Assembly (NCBI RefSeq): GCF_014284155.1 | Contig: NZ_JACOFZ010000011.1 | Location: 1 to 64,000, forward strand | Length of the DNA stretch: 64,000 bases | Source: Affinundibacterium nitidum | GTDB lineage: Bacteria > Pseudomonadota > Gammaproteobacteria > Burkholderiales > Burkholderiaceae_D | Direction: 5' to 3' | Part shown: piece after piece, positions 35,294 through 45,393 of the stretch | How positions within the stretch are numbered: the stretch's first letter is position 1 | Layout: each line of letters begins with the position of its first letter | Notes under the pieces: generated by a model | What the model was told of the DNA's origin: nothing | Seen by the model: only the letters and a program-made list of their open reading frames with translations | Databases searched by the model: none | Translations under genes and position numbers: made by a program

Positions 35294-35311
35294 GATTCAA
35301 CAAAATCATAG

Positions 35312-35345
35312 ACGCCCGCATCATTGTCGATGCGGGCGTTTTTTT
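35312..35345 (+). terminator. Rho-independent terminator after clpP
   Basis: Perfect 11-bp stem ACGCCCGCATC / GATGCGGGCGT, 6-base loop, then seven T's. It implies that clpX (start 35481) has its own promoter or depends on partial read-through. Confidence 0.92.
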
Positions 35346-35480
35346 ATGTCTCACTTTGATGTTCATATTCGTATTTCCCTCACAAAACCCCTGAAATAGT
35401 GCAGACTACTCCGCAAGTTTGATGGTTTTTGCAGTAATATAACGTTCATCAAATACTTCGTTTATAAAATAATTAGTTCT

Positions 35481-36746
35481 ATGTCTGAAAAGAAAAGCTC
35501 CTCCGGCGAAAAATTACTGTATTGCTCTTTTTGCGGTAAAAGCCAACACGAAGTGAAGAAACTGATTGCGGGTCCATCCGTCTTCATTTGCGACGAATGT
35601 ATCGACCTCTGTAATGACATTATTCGCGACGAGATTAATTCTCTCGAACCAATTACATCTTCGAAAACCGATTTGCCGACCCCAGTGGAAATTACTGAAT
35701 TGTTGGATCAATATGTAATTGGTCAGGAAAAGGCAAAGCGTATTCTTGCGGTGGCCGTGTATAACCACTACAAGCGTTTAAAGCACTTAGGCAAGAAAGA
35801 TGACATTGAACTTGCTAAGAGTAATATTTTGCTGGTAGGTCCAACAGGTTCAGGTAAAACATTATTGGCGCAAACCTTAGCGCGTATGTTGAACGTGCCG
35901 TTCGTGATCGCTGATGCGACAACGCTGACTGAAGCAGGTTATGTTGGTGAAGACGTCGAAAATATCATTCAAAAATTGCTGCAGAACTGCAACTACGAAG
36001 TTGAGCGTGCGCAAAAGGGTATCGTGTATATCGACGAAATCGATAAAATTTCTCGTAAGGCAGAAAACCCATCGATTACACGTGACGTTTCCGGTGAAGG
36101 TGTGCAACAGGCTTTGTTGAAGTTGATCGAAGGAACTATGGCTTCTGTTCCACCACAAGGTGGCCGTAAGCACCCGAATCAAGATTTCATTCAAATTGAC
36201 ACTACGAACATTATGTTTATTTGTGGTGGTGCGTTTGATGGTTTAGCAAAGATCATTTCAGATCGCTCCGAGAAGAGTGGTATCGGTTTTTCAGCAAGTG
36301 TGAAGAGCCAAACTGAAAAAACAGCAAGCCAAGTGATGCTTGATGCGGAACCGCAGGATTTGATTAAGTTCGGCATTATTCCTGAACTGGTTGGCCGTTT
36401 GCCAGTCATAGCAACGCTAAGTGAGTTGGATGAAGCTGCTTTGATTCAAATCTTGGTTGAACCAAAGAATGCGCTGATTAAGCAATACGCAAAACTATTA
36501 GATATGGAGGGCACTGAGCTCGAAATTCGTCCTTCAGCTTTGCAAGCGATTGCGAAGAAGGCGATTGCTCGCAAGACTGGTGCACGTGGTTTGCGTAGCA
36601 TTCTTGAGCATGCTTTACTCGATGTGATGTACGAATTACCAAGCGAGAAAAATGTCGCCAAAGTCGTTATTGATGAGAATACGATAACGAATGGTGCCAA
36701 ACCATTGTTGATCTATAATGAGCAACCAAAAGTGGCAGGCGCCTAA
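35481..36746 (+). CDS. clpX: Clp protease ATP-binding subunit ClpX
   Basis: AAA+ unfoldase of 421 residues that delivers tagged substrates to ClpP. The N-terminal zinc-binding domain has four cysteines (YCSFCGKS and [10 protein letters not shown]). The AAA+ core shows Walker A GPTGSGKT (about 120), Walker [11 protein letters not shown] (about 184), the pore motif GYVGEDV and the ClpP-binding IGF-type loop SGIGFSA (about 272). C-terminal sensor 2 is in [10 protein letters not shown]. All key residues are present. Confidence 0.97.
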   Translation: MSEKKSSSGEKLLYCSFCGKSQHEVKKLIAGPSVFICDECIDLCNDIIRDEINSLEPITSSKTDLPTPVEITELLDQYVIGQEKAKRILAVAVYNHYKRLKHLGKKDDIELAKSNILLVGPTGSGKTLLAQTLARMLNVPFVIADATTLTEAGYVGEDVENIIQKLLQNCNYEVERAQKGIVYIDEIDKISRKAENPSITRDVSGEGVQQALLKLIEGTMASVPPQGGRKHPNQDFIQIDTTNIMFICGGAFDGLAKIISDRSEKSGIGFSASVKSQTEKTASQVMLDAEPQDLIKFGIIPELVGRLPVIATLSELDEAALIQILVEPKNALIKQYAKLLDMEGTELEIRPSALQAIAKKAIARKTGARGLRSILEHALLDVMYELPSEKNVAKVVIDENTITNGAKPLLIYNEQPKVAGA

Positions 36747-36844
36747 AAAACGATAAAAATCGTCGGATTTTGATCAAAAAATGACGAAATCTGACTTTTT
36801 TGTTGTACCTGACTCATTTGCCTGTGCAATTGCAAAATTAGCGG

Positions 36845-36919
36845 TACAATTAAATCAAACAATAGAAACCGGCTTCAATCGGAAAGCTACCCGGAGACCA
36901 CTCTGAGTAGCTTTTTTTT
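36845..36919 (+). ncRNA. Candidate short RNA or attenuated leader between clpX and lon
   Basis: A -10-like TACAAT at 36845-36850 is followed by about 60 bases that contain a small CCG...CGG hairpin (about 36869-36882) and then a terminator hairpin, AAAGCTAC (36883-36890) with GTAGCTTT (36907-36914), an inner GAG/CTC pair and eight T's. Transcription from this box would give an RNA of about 60-65 bases. It may be a free small RNA, a premature-termination leader of lon or simply the clpX terminator; a -35 box is not clear. Confidence 0.4.
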
Positions 36920-36999
36920 ATTGTTTTTTTTCGGATGACGGGCTTGAGTTTTAGCCTAGTGCGCCAATCTATTAACTGAAATTTTTTAAAAGGTGCGCC

Positions 37000-39408
37000 A
37001 TGACAACTTCCATCATTAAAGAACGTACAGAGTTACCATTATTGCCATTACGCGATGTCGTGGTATTCCCACATATGGTAATCCCCTTGTTTGTCGGTCG
37101 TCCTAAGTCTATTAAAGCCCTAGAAGCTGCAATGGAGCAGGGTAAGTGCATCATGCTCGCTGCGCAAAAAGCAGCGGCAAAAGATGAACCCTCGGCAGAA
37201 GATATTTACGAAATTGGATGTATCGCGAATATTCTGCAGATGTTAAAGCTGCCTGATGGCACTGTTAAGGTCCTTGTTGAGGGCGCACAGCGTGCTCGCA
37301 TTCATAAAATTCAAGATGGTGAGTCACATTTTGTTGCTGATTTGACTCCTATTGCACCCGAAGAAGGTGATGATTCAGAGGTCGAGGCTATGCGCCGTGC
37401 GATCGTTCAGCAGTTTGATCAATATGTGAAGCTGAATAAGAAGATTCCACCTGAGATCTTGGCTTCTTTGTCCGGTATCGATGATGCAGGTCGTTTGGCA
37501 GATACGATTGCCGCACATTTGCCGTTGAAGTTAGAGCAAAAGCAAGTGATTCTGGAAATTTTCAGTGTTGCTAAGCGCCTTGAGCATTTACTCGGCCAAC
37601 TCGAGGGTGAGCTCGATATTCTCCAAGTTGAGAAACGTATCCGCGGTCGCGTTAAGCGCCAGATGGAGAAGTCCCAACGTGAGTACTATCTGAACGAGCA
37701 AGTTAAAGCGATCCAGAAAGAACTCGGTGAGGGCGAAGAGGGCGCTGATATCGACGAACTCGAGAAGAAAATCACAGCGGCGAAGATGCCAAAAGAGGCG
37801 CGTGATAAGGCAATGAATGAGTTGAAGAAGCTCAAAATGATGTCGCCAATGTCTGCAGAAGCCACGGTCGTTCGTAATTACATCGATACTATCGTTAATT
37901 TGCCTTGGAAGAAAAAATCCAAGGTCAATAATGACTTGAGTAATGCTGAAAAAGTATTGAGTGACGATCACTATGGGCTTGATAAAGTCAAAGAACGCAT
38001 TCTTGAATATTTGGCGGTTCAGCAACGTGTCGACAAACTGAAGGCACCGATTCTGTGCTTGGTTGGCCCTCCAGGCGTGGGTAAAACGTCCTTAGGTCAA
38101 TCGATCGCGAAAGCGACCAACCGCAAGTTTGTGCGTATGGCTTTAGGTGGCGTGCGTGATGAGGCTGAGATTCGAGGCCATCGTCGTACCTACATCGGTT
38201 CTATGCCTGGCAAGATCTTGCAAAGTTTGTCTAAGGTCGGCGTACGTAATCCGCTGTTTTTGTTGGATGAGGTTGATAAGATGGGCGCGGACTTCCGCGG
38301 TGATCCATCTTCTGCTTTGTTGGAAGTTTTAGATCCTGAGCAAAATCATACCTTTTCTGATCACTATATCGAGGTCGATTTTGATTTGTCAGATGTGATG
38401 TTTGTGGCGACATCAAACTCCTACAATATTCCAGCACCATTGCTGGATCGTATGGAAGTGATTCGTCTCTCTGGTTATACAGAAGATGAAAAAGCAAGCA
38501 TCGCACAGCGTTATTTGTTGCCTAAGCAGATTAAAAATAACGGTTTGAAAGAGGAGGAGATTAATGTCTCTGAATCCGCAATCCGTGACATCATCCGTTA
38601 CTACACACGTGAAGCTGGTGTGCGTTCTTTAGAGCGTGAAGTATCGAAAATCTGCCGTAAGGTAGTGAAGATGCTTCTTCTCAAGAAGAATGAGAAGAAA
38701 GCGACTATTACAGCGAAAAACTTGGATAAATATTTGGGTGTGCGTCGTTACGATTTTGGCGTGGCCACAAAAGAAAACCAAGTTGGACAAGTGGTAGGAT
38801 TGGCTTGGACAGAGGTCGGTGGCGATTTGTTGACGATCGAAGCAGTATCAATGCCAGGTAAGGGTGGAACGATTCGTACAGGTACGCTCGGCGATGTGAT
38901 GAAAGAATCGATTGAGGCTGCTCGTACAGTTGTTCGTAGTCGTGCTGCACGTTTGGGTATCAAGGCAGACGTCTTCGAGAAGACAGATGTGCATATTCAT
39001 GTACCTGAAGGTGCGACTCCAAAAGATGGTCCATCTGCCGGTATTGCGATGACGACCGCACTGGTTTCTATTTTTACGGGAATCCCAGTGCGTGCCGATG
39101 TCGCGATGACAGGTGAGATTACTTTGCGAGGAGAAGTTTTGCCTATCGGTGGATTGAAGGAGAAGTTGTTGGCAGCTCACCGCGGTGGTATCAAGACCGT
39201 GTTAATCCCAGAGGAAAATGCGAAAGATTTGGCGGATATTCCTGATAACGTGAAGAACAAGCTGGAAATCATCCCAGTACGTTGGATTGACAAGGTTTTG
39301 GAAATTGCTTTGGAGCGTCAGCCTGTTGCGCTGACTGAAGAAGAAATGGCGGTGCCCGCCGTAGCAAAGGCGGAAGCCTCAACTGATACTTCCACAATTA
39401 AGCATTAA
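37000..39408 (+). CDS. lon: ATP-dependent protease Lon
   Basis: Cytoplasmic AAA+ serine protease of 802 residues that degrades damaged and regulatory proteins. The N-terminal substrate-binding domain (about 10-205; [20 protein letters not shown]) is followed by the ATPase core with Walker [11 protein letters not shown] (about 354), Walker [11 protein letters not shown] (about 417) and the C-terminal protease domain with the catalytic Ser in [15 protein letters not shown] (about 676) and Lys in [14 protein letters not shown] (about 719). AAAAGGTG stands before the ATG. A bidirectional terminator follows. Confidence 0.98.
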   Translation: MTTSIIKERTELPLLPLRDVVVFPHMVIPLFVGRPKSIKALEAAMEQGKCIMLAAQKAAAKDEPSAEDIYEIGCIANILQMLKLPDGTVKVLVEGAQRARIHKIQDGESHFVADLTPIAPEEGDDSEVEAMRRAIVQQFDQYVKLNKKIPPEILASLSGIDDAGRLADTIAAHLPLKLEQKQVILEIFSVAKRLEHLLGQLEGELDILQVEKRIRGRVKRQMEKSQREYYLNEQVKAIQKELGEGEEGADIDELEKKITAAKMPKEARDKAMNELKKLKMMSPMSAEATVVRNYIDTIVNLPWKKKSKVNNDLSNAEKVLSDDHYGLDKVKERILEYLAVQQRVDKLKAPILCLVGPPGVGKTSLGQSIAKATNRKFVRMALGGVRDEAEIRGHRRTYIGSMPGKILQSLSKVGVRNPLFLLDEVDKMGADFRGDPSSALLEVLDPEQNHTFSDHYIEVDFDLSDVMFVATSNSYNIPAPLLDRMEVIRLSGYTEDEKASIAQRYLLPKQIKNNGLKEEEINVSESAIRDIIRYYTREAGVRSLEREVSKICRKVVKMLLLKKNEKKATITAKNLDKYLGVRRYDFGVATKENQVGQVVGLAWTEVGGDLLTIEAVSMPGKGGTIRTGTLGDVMKESIEAARTVVRSRAARLGIKADVFEKTDVHIHVPEGATPKDGPSAGIAMTTALVSIFTGIPVRADVAMTGEITLRGEVLPIGGLKEKLLAAHRGGIKTVLIPEENAKDLADIPDNVKNKLEIIPVRWIDKVLEIALERQPVALTEEEMAVPAVAKAEASTDTSTIKH

Positions 39409-39496
39409 TGTTTTTGGTGTTAGTTTGGAAAGGCTCTTGCAAAAGAGTCTTCGAGACTTTCATCGAGGCCTCTCCTGATATCTGTAATTCGAGTCG

Positions 39497-39527
39497 AAAA
39501 AAAGCCCGATTAATTCGGGCTTTTTTT
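39497..39527. terminator. Bidirectional terminator between lon and lexA
   Basis: Stem AAAAAAAGCCCGA / TCGGGCTTTTTTT with a 5-base loop. It serves both convergent genes. Confidence 0.92.
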
Positions 39528-39557
39528 ATTTGACGGTTGAAGTTGATTTTGTGGTGA

Positions 39558-40211
39558 TTACCAGCTGCGCAATAATCCAACTGCTAGTCCCTCTAATGCA
39601 AATTCTTGCTCGCTCTCGTTGACGATGATTGGTGAGAAATCTGGGTTTTCTGGTAGTAATTCAATCCCTTGCGACGTCTTCATATAGCGTTTCACCGTGA
39701 CTTCTTCGCCGATACGAGCTACTACAATTTGGCCATTTCGGGCGCTGTCCGTCTTTTTCACTGCCAGCAAATCGCCATCCATGATGCCGATATCGCGCAT
39801 CGACAAGCCACGGACTTTTAACAGGAAATCAGGCTTGGCCGAAAACAGTGACGGGTCGACGTTATATGTGGCCTCTACATGTTCGGTGGCCAAGATCGGC
39901 GAGCCTGCAGCAACACGCCCAACCAATGGCAAACTCAATTGCATGAGTGCAGGGTGAGGCAAAGCCATTTGCATGCTGGGCATATGGTTCGATAACTCGG
40001 AGTCCAAGAGGCGAATGCCACGGGAAGTTCCCGCTGAGATTTCAATAACGCCTTTGCGAGCTAAAGCTTGTAAATGTTCTTCAGCGGCATTGGTTGAGCG
40101 AAATCCTAATTCGTTGGCAATTTCGGCACGAGTTGGCGGAAACCCAGTGTTTTGTATTGCATCTTTGATCAGAGTTAATATTTGTTCTTGGCGAGCGGTG
40201 AGCTTTAGCAT
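39558..40211 (-). CDS. lexA: LexA repressor
   Basis: SOS repressor with self-cleaving protease activity, 217 residues. The N-terminal winged helix (about 1-65; [20 protein letters not shown]) binds SOS boxes. The cleavage site Ala-Gly is in RVAAGSP (about 101-102), the nucleophile Ser in GLSMRDIG (about 135) and the general base Lys in VTVKRYMK (about 172). RecA filaments trigger cleavage. Two SOS boxes lie 27-59 bp upstream of the ATG, so it is autoregulated. Confidence 0.97.
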   Translation of the reverse strand: MLKLTARQEQILTLIKDAIQNTGFPPTRAEIANELGFRSTNAAEEHLQALARKGVIEISAGTSRGIRLLDSELSNHMPSMQMALPHPALMQLSLPLVGRVAAGSPILATEHVEATYNVDPSLFSAKPDFLLKVRGLSMRDIGIMDGDLLAVKKTDSARNGQIVVARIGEEVTVKRYMKTSQGIELLPENPDFSPIIVNESEQEFALEGLAVGLLRSW

Positions 40212-40237
40212 GATGTCGTGGCCTTTTATTAAATAGG

Positions 40238-40270
40238 CTGTATATATAAGCAGACTGTATTTTTATACAG
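40238..40270. promoter_or_regulatory. Two LexA (SOS) boxes
   Basis: CTGTATTTTTATACAG at 40255-40270 fits CTGT-N8-ACAG perfectly. CTGTATATATAAGCAG at 40238-40253 has one mismatch in the second half. Their centres are 17 bp apart. They overlap the expected lexA promoter. Confidence 0.93.
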
Positions 40271-40490
40271 TGCATGCATAAATGCAAGTAAACATCGCTA
40301 TTTTCCTTATATTTGTCGCATTTATTTCAGATTTAGCTCTGTTTTTCTTGATGTGGAAGTTTGCACGTAGTTGAATTTGCCATAAGTGATTGATTAAATT
40401 ATGAAAACCAGTTATCATCGTGGGCTGTCCTCTTCCTGCACTCGTCTTGACGCCGAGGCAGGCTATATTTTTTGTCCACAAGGAGAAATT

Positions 40491-40859
40491 ATGCGTCATT
40501 ATGAAATCGTATTTATCGTACATCCCGATCAAAGCGAGCAAGTGCCTGCAATGATCGAACGTTACAAAGCTACTGTAACAACACGTGGTGGCCAAGTTCA
40601 CCGCGTTGAAGATTGGGGCCGTCGTCAATTGGCTTACATGATTCAAAAATTGGCTAAAGCTCATTATGTTTGCATGAACATTGAGTGCGACGCTGAAACT
40701 TTGCTTGAGTTGGAAACAGCATTCAAATTTAATGATGCCGTTTTGCGTCACCTCACAGTGAAAATGAAAAAAGCAGAAACAGCTCCTTCTCCAATGATGA
40801 AGTCTGTGCAGAAAGAAGATTCTGCTAAGGCACAACGCGTTGAAGCGCCAGCAGCTTAA
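40491..40859 (+). CDS. rpsF: 30S ribosomal protein S6
   Basis: Small-subunit protein of 122 residues; pairs with S18 on the platform. [19 protein letters not shown] and the [18 protein letters not shown] segment are typical. The frame extends to 40401, but the ATG at 40491 sits behind AAGGAG and begins the real protein. The acidic/Ala-rich tail after about residue 100 is usual for betaproteobacteria. First gene of the rpsF-priB-rpsR-rplI operon. Confidence 0.97.
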   Translation: MRHYEIVFIVHPDQSEQVPAMIERYKATVTTRGGQVHRVEDWGRRQLAYMIQKLAKAHYVCMNIECDAETLLELETAFKFNDAVLRHLTVKMKKAETAPSPMMKSVQKEDSAKAQRVEAPAA

Positions 40860-40907
40860 TAATTTTGACTAAGAGCGTGTAAGGACTGTAAAAGCATATA
40901 AGAGCTT

Positions 40908-41222
40908 GTGAATCAATTTAAAGTCGTTGCCACCGTGGTAGAGAAATCGGTGTTGCGTTATACCCCAGCGGGAATACCTATCGCGACAGCTACGTTGGTA
41001 CATGATTCTAAGCAAGAACAAGCAGGCGGCCAGCGCCAAGTTGAGTTTGAAATACCTGCGATAGCCGCAGGTGAAATTTCAAAACGATTCTTGGATATAG
41101 AGCTTGGAGCGCCGATGTGTTTTACAGGATTCTTAGCACGTAAGAACCGCAACAGCAAAAGTATCGTTTTTCATGTGACTGAGTTTGAAGTCGCGGAAAA
41201 CGAAACAAATTTACTAGATTAG
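40908..41222 (+). CDS. priB: Primosomal replication protein N (PriB)
   Basis: Single-strand DNA-binding OB-fold protein of 104 residues that helps PriA reload DnaB at stalled forks. The OB strands are recognisable (NQFKVVATVVEKSVLRYTPA, QRQVEFEIPAIAAGEI, VFHVTEFE). Starts with GTG at 40908 and a poor Shine-Dalgarno, so translation may depend on upstream rpsF. Placement between rpsF and rpsR is the classic location and confirms the call. Confidence 0.93.
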   Translation: MNQFKVVATVVEKSVLRYTPAGIPIATATLVHDSKQEQAGGQRQVEFEIPAIAAGEISKRFLDIELGAPMCFTGFLARKNRNSKSIVFHVTEFEVAENETNLLD

Positions 41223-41231
41223 GAGCCAAAA

Positions 41232-41516
41232 ATGGCATTCGGTAAAAAATTTGATAAAAGCAAATTGAAACAAAAGCGTCAGCAACAAAATCCTTTGTTC
41301 AAGCGTAAAAAATTCTGCCGCTTCTCAGCGGGTCATGTAGCTGCAGTTGACTACAAAGACATCGATACATTGAAAGATTTCATCCAAGAAAACGGCAAAA
41401 TTATGCCTGCACGTTTGACTGGTACTAAAGCTTTGTATCAACGTCAAGTTGACACAGCAGTGAAGCGCGCACGCTACTTAGCGTTGTTGCCATACACTGA
41501 TTTGCACACAGCGTAA
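41232..41516 (+). CDS. rpsR: 30S ribosomal protein S18
   Basis: Basic protein of 94 residues with the S18 core [33 protein letters not shown] and [12 protein letters not shown]. It binds 16S rRNA as a heterodimer with S6. TAGGAG lies before the ATG. The N-terminal Lys/Gln-rich extension is normal for betaproteobacteria. Confidence 0.97.
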   Translation: MAFGKKFDKSKLKQKRQQQNPLFKRKKFCRFSAGHVAAVDYKDIDTLKDFIQENGKIMPARLTGTKALYQRQVDTAVKRARYLALLPYTDLHTA

Positions 41517-41553
41517 TTCATCGAATAACGCAGACAGAAATTAGGAGAAAAAA

Positions 41554-42006
41554 ATGCAAGTTATTTTGATGGATAAAGTCGTTAATCTCGGCAACTTGGG
41601 TGATGTAGTTCGTGTTAAAGATGGTTACGCTCGTAACTTCTTGATCCCACAACGTATCGCTCGTCGTGCAACTGCAGCAGCGATCGCTGAGTTCGAAGCG
41701 AAACGCGCTGAGTTGGAAAAAGCAGCTGCAGCTAAATTGGCTGAAGCTCAAGCACAAGGCGAAAAATTGAACGGTTTGACAGTTCAAATTTCTCAAAAAG
41801 CAGGTGTTGATGGTCGTTTGTTCGGTTCCGTAACAAACTTCGACATCGCTGAAGCGTTGACAAAACAAGGCTTCGCAGTTGAGAAAGCACAAGTTCGTTT
41901 GCCGCAAGGTCCTTTGAAAACAACCGGTGACCATTCTGTTTCTGTGGCATTGCACACAGACGTGGTAGTGGACGTTGTTGTTGCAGTATTGGGCGAACAA
42001 GCGTAA
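41554..42006 (+). CDS. rplI: 50S ribosomal protein L9
   Basis: Large-subunit protein of 150 residues. N-terminal domain [20 protein letters not shown], then [12 protein letters not shown], a long charged connecting helix (about 40-75) and the C-terminal domain with [16 protein letters not shown]. Last gene of the operon; a strong terminator follows. Confidence 0.97.
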   Translation: MQVILMDKVVNLGNLGDVVRVKDGYARNFLIPQRIARRATAAAIAEFEAKRAELEKAAAAKLAEAQAQGEKLNGLTVQISQKAGVDGRLFGSVTNFDIAEALTKQGFAVEKAQVRLPQGPLKTTGDHSVSVALHTDVVVDVVVAVLGEQA

Positions 42007-42026
42007 TACTGGTTCTTCATCGAATC

Positions 42027-42055
42027 AAAAAAGCCGGGTACTCCCGGCTTTTTTT
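42027..42055 (+). terminator. Rho-independent terminator after rplI
   Basis: Stem AAAAAAGCCGGG / CCCGGCTTTTTT with a TACT loop and a T-run. It separates the ribosomal operon from dnaB. Confidence 0.93.
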
Positions 42056-42174
42056 ACGCCCTTCATGATGTTATAAAAATAACTTGTGAATTCATTATCT
42101 ACTCTAAAGCTCTAGGCTTTGGATGCTTCGTTTGCGACACTTCTTCTGCTTTTGCGAGCGAATAAAAAGGTATA

Positions 42175-43572
42175 ATGCGCACCATGAAACCATCTTCAGA
42201 TCCTCAGTTAGATTCCATCCGAGTTCCTCCACATTCCATCGAAGCTGAACAGTCAGTTTTGGGTGGATTGTTGCTCGATAATGCCGCTTGGGACCGCATT
42301 GCCGACTTCATTAGCGAAGATGATTTTTATCGCTTTGATCATCGCTTAATCTTTCAGGCAATCGTTAAGCTCATCAACTCCTCGCGCCCAGCCGACGTAA
42401 TCACTGTATTCGATTACCTCAGTGCTTCGGCTAAAGCAGACGACGCTGGTGGTTTGAGTTACTTGAATGCTCTGGCTCAAAACACTCCATCCGCAGCGAA
42501 TATTCGTCGCTATGCGGAAATCGTGCGTGATCGTGGCATCCTGCGTAAATTGATTACGGTAGCCGATGAGATAGCCGGACAAGCTTTAAATCCCCAGGGT
42601 AAAGAAGTCAAGCAAATGCTGGATGATGCCGAGTCCAAGATCTTTGCAATTGCCGAAGAGGGCGCTCGTGGTGCTCAAGGTTTCCAGGCTATTCAACCTC
42701 TGTTGACGCAAGTTGTTGAGCGTATTGATGAGCTTTATAATCGCGACCACACTAGTGACATCACCGGTGTACCAACTGGTTTTATCGATTTGGATCGCAT
42801 GACGTCTGGTTTGCAACCAGGCGATTTGATTATTGTCGCTGGTCGTCCCTCCATGGGAAAAACAGCGTTCTCAATCAATATTGGCGAAAACGTGGCGATC
42901 GATAGCGGCTTGCCGGTGGCTGTGTTTTCGATGGAGATGGGCGGTGCGCAGTTAGCGATGCGTATGTTGGGTTCGGTGGGTAAGCTCGATCAACATCGTT
43001 TGCGTACGGGTCGTTTGATTGATGAGGACTGGCCGCGCTTGACGCATGCTATCCAAAAAATGAATGAAGCACAGTTTTACATCGACGAGACTCCAGCATT
43101 GAGCTCGATTGAATTGCGTGCTCGTTCACGTCGTTTGTCGCGTCAATGTGGCAAGCTTGGTTTGATCATTATCGATTACTTGCAGCTGATGGCCGGCAAC
43201 TCTGGCGGTGAAAATCGCGCAACAGAGATTTCTGAGATTTCACGAAGCATGAAAGGTTTGGCGAAAGAACTGGGTTGCCCGGTGATCGCTTTATCGCAGC
43301 TAAATCGCTCCTTGGAGCAACGCCCTAATAAACGTCCTGTGATGTCAGATTTACGTGAGTCTGGTGCTATTGAGCAGGATGCTGACGTTATCTTGTTTAT
43401 CTATCGTGACCAGGTTTATAACCCAGATTCACCTGACAAAGGTACGGCGGAAATCATTATCGGTAAGCAGCGTAATGGCCCGATTGGTAGCGTGCGTTTG
43501 AGTTTCTTAGGTGAATATACGAAGTTTGATAATTACGTTGGCTCCTTGAGCGTATACGGTGACAACGAATAG
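42175..43572 (+). CDS. dnaB: Replicative DNA helicase DnaB
   Basis: Hexameric 5'-3' helicase of 465 residues that drives the replication fork. The N-terminal DnaG-interacting domain (about 20-125; PPHSIEAEQSVLGGLLLDNA) is followed by the RecA-like motor with Walker A GRPSMGKTAF (about 222), Walker B LGLIIIDYLQLM (about 330) and QLNRSLEQRPNKRPVMSDLR. No intein. Two ATGs are possible, 42175 and 42184. The first overlaps a TATAAT at 42171-42176, so if that box is a promoter the second ATG would start a leaderless protein three residues shorter. Confidence 0.97.
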   Translation: MRTMKPSSDPQLDSIRVPPHSIEAEQSVLGGLLLDNAAWDRIADFISEDDFYRFDHRLIFQAIVKLINSSRPADVITVFDYLSASAKADDAGGLSYLNALAQNTPSAANIRRYAEIVRDRGILRKLITVADEIAGQALNPQGKEVKQMLDDAESKIFAIAEEGARGAQGFQAIQPLLTQVVERIDELYNRDHTSDITGVPTGFIDLDRMTSGLQPGDLIIVAGRPSMGKTAFSINIGENVAIDSGLPVAVFSMEMGGAQLAMRMLGSVGKLDQHRLRTGRLIDEDWPRLTHAIQKMNEAQFYIDETPALSSIELRARSRRLSRQCGKLGLIIIDYLQLMAGNSGGENRATEISEISRSMKGLAKELGCPVIALSQLNRSLEQRPNKRPVMSDLRESGAIEQDADVILFIYRDQVYNPDSPDKGTAEIIIGKQRNGPIGSVRLSFLGEYTKFDNYVGSLSVYGDNE

Positions 43573-43614
43573 TTTTTGTAGTTTTGTTTTTTGTTTTACC
43601 ACTAAGTCAGATGA

Positions 43615-43644
43615 TCTCTCACTCAGCTTGCATACAGTGAGAGA
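43615..43644 (+). other. Stem-loop in the leader of the DUF47-pit operon
   Basis: A perfect 9-bp inverted repeat TCTCTCACT / AGTGAGAGA with a 12-base loop, not followed by a T-run. It lies 37 bp before the DUF47 start codon. It could be an operator or an RNA structure; it is not a normal terminator. Confidence 0.4.
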
Positions 43645-43680
43645 GCAATTATAAAAATTTTCTAATTCAGGGAAATAAAC

Positions 43681-44307
43681 ATGTTCGGACGATTAATGCC
43701 CACAGAGGGTAAGTTTTTTGATCTTTTCAATCAACACGCTGAATTGTGCGTGAAGGGTTCAAAAGAAATGGTCGCGTTGATGACAAATTTCGATGATCTC
43801 GAAATTCGTGTGCACGCAATCGAAGGCGTTGAAAAACAAGCTGATGCAGTCACTTACAACACCATTGAACTGTTGCATAAGACTTTCATTACACCACTAG
43901 ATCGTGATGATATCCATAAATTGATCACCAAGATGGATGACATTTTGGATCTGTTGGAAGATGCTGCACAAACAATCTCTTTATACGACATCCGTGAAAT
44001 CACACCTGAAGCAAAACGCTTAGCTGAATTGTGCTTGGCATGTTCAGAAAAAGTAAAAGCGGCGGTAGCTTTGTTGCCGAATATGGATAACTCTCGCCAG
44101 ATTTTGACTATCTGTGAAGAAATCGATCGTTTGGAATCCGATGCAGATCACGTCATGCGTGCAGCAATGTCTAAATTGTTCCGTGATGAACCAGACGTAC
44201 GTAATTTGATCAAGCTGAAAGCCATTTACGAAATTCTCGAAACAGTGACAGATCGTTGTGAAGACGTGGCAAATATCATTGAGGGTATTGTGGTTGAAAA
44301 TGCTTAA
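43681..44307 (+). CDS. DUF47 (PhoU-like) protein, Pit accessory factor
   Basis: All-helical cytoplasmic protein of 208 residues. The opening MFGRLMPTEGKFFDLFNQHA and the acidic motifs HKLITKMDDILDLLEDAAQT and IDRLESDADHVMRAAMSKLF match the DUF47/PhoU_div family. These proteins accompany Pit phosphate transporters and are thought to modulate them. It sits 66 bp upstream of the pit gene on the same strand. Confidence 0.92.
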   Translation: MFGRLMPTEGKFFDLFNQHAELCVKGSKEMVALMTNFDDLEIRVHAIEGVEKQADAVTYNTIELLHKTFITPLDRDDIHKLITKMDDILDLLEDAAQTISLYDIREITPEAKRLAELCLACSEKVKAAVALLPNMDNSRQILTICEEIDRLESDADHVMRAAMSKLFRDEPDVRNLIKLKAIYEILETVTDRCEDVANIIEGIVVENA

Positions 44308-44373
44308 AGCATTTCAATTGCATGCTTCCTAATTTTTGTTTGCGTTCAACGCAGATCAACGAGAGAATTTATT

Positions 44374-45375
44374 ATGCAAACTAGCTTGTATGTCATCATT
44401 TTGTTGGTGACTTTAGCCTTATTGTTCGACTTCATGAATGGATTTCATGATGCAGCGAATGCAATTGCGACAGTCGTTTCGACCGGTGTTTTGCGCCCTG
44501 GTCAAGCGGTTGCGTTGGCAGCTATTTTTAATGTATTGGCCTTTTTTGTTTTCAATTTGTCGGTGGCGAAAACAATTGGTAAAGGTACGATTGATCCAGC
44601 AGTGATCGATCATTATGTGGTTTTTGGTGCTTTGGTTGGCGCTATCTTTTGGAATCTGGTCACTTGGTATTTTGGTATTCCATCTTCATCTTCACATGCG
44701 TTAATTGGTGGTTTGATTGGTGCTGCGGTTGCAAAAGAAGGAACCAGCGCGTTGATTTCCGCTGGCCTGATCAAGATCATCACATTTATCGTGCTTTCTC
44801 CCCTTATCGGTTTCTTACTTGGTTCACTATTAATGTTATTGGTATCGTGGATTTTTGTGAAATCGACTCCGTTGAAAGTAGATAAATGGTTCCGTCGCTT
44901 GCAGTTGGTTTCTGCTTCTGCATTTAGCTTGGGGCATGGCGGTAATGACGCTCAGAAGACGATGGCGATCATTTGGATGTTATTGATTGCTGCAGGCTAC
45001 TGCAGTAAAAATGATCCGCTTCCTCCAATGTGGGTTGTTTACTCATGCTACGCTGCGATCGGTTTTGGTACATTGTTTGGCGGGTGGCGTATCGTAAAAA
45101 CGATGGGTCAAAAGATCACTAAACTGAAGCCAGTAGGTGGATTTTGCGCTGAAGGTGCCGGCGCCTTAACATTATTGTTTGCAAATCTGTCTGGCATTCC
45201 AGTTTCGACGACGCACACTATTACTGGCGCGATTGTCGGTGTAGGTTCTGCTCAGAAAATGTCTGCTGTTCGTTGGGGTGTTGCCGGTAATATTGTATGG
45301 GCATGGGTTCTGACTATTCCAGCTTCTGCGTTTGTTGCGGCGATCTCTTGGTGGGTCGGTACCAAGATCATGTAA
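44374..45375 (+). CDS. Low-affinity inorganic phosphate transporter (Pit family)
   Basis: Inner-membrane phosphate symporter of 333 residues with about ten helices. The two PiT family repeats are visible: FMNGFHDAANAIATVVSTGV near the N-terminus and SAFSLGHGGNDAQKTMAIIW in the second half, plus IPSSSSHALIGGLIGA and VSTTHTITGAIVGVG. Length fits the short PitA-like type. Forms an operon with DUF47 and ends at a bidirectional terminator. Confidence 0.94.
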   Translation: MQTSLYVIILLVTLALLFDFMNGFHDAANAIATVVSTGVLRPGQAVALAAIFNVLAFFVFNLSVAKTIGKGTIDPAVIDHYVVFGALVGAIFWNLVTWYFGIPSSSSHALIGGLIGAAVAKEGTSALISAGLIKIITFIVLSPLIGFLLGSLLMLLVSWIFVKSTPLKVDKWFRRLQLVSASAFSLGHGGNDAQKTMAIIWMLLIAAGYCSKNDPLPPMWVVYSCYAAIGFGTLFGGWRIVKTMGQKITKLKPVGGFCAEGAGALTLLFANLSGIPVSTTHTITGAIVGVGSAQKMSAVRWGVAGNIVWAWVLTIPASAFVAAISWWVGTKIM

Positions 45376-45393
45376 GCATCGGAAAATACAGCG

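Noticed and set aside
40263-40835. 190-codon minus-strand frame opposite rpsF
   Set aside because: Antisense to a ribosomal protein gene and its leader; composition reflects complementary codons, not a protein family.
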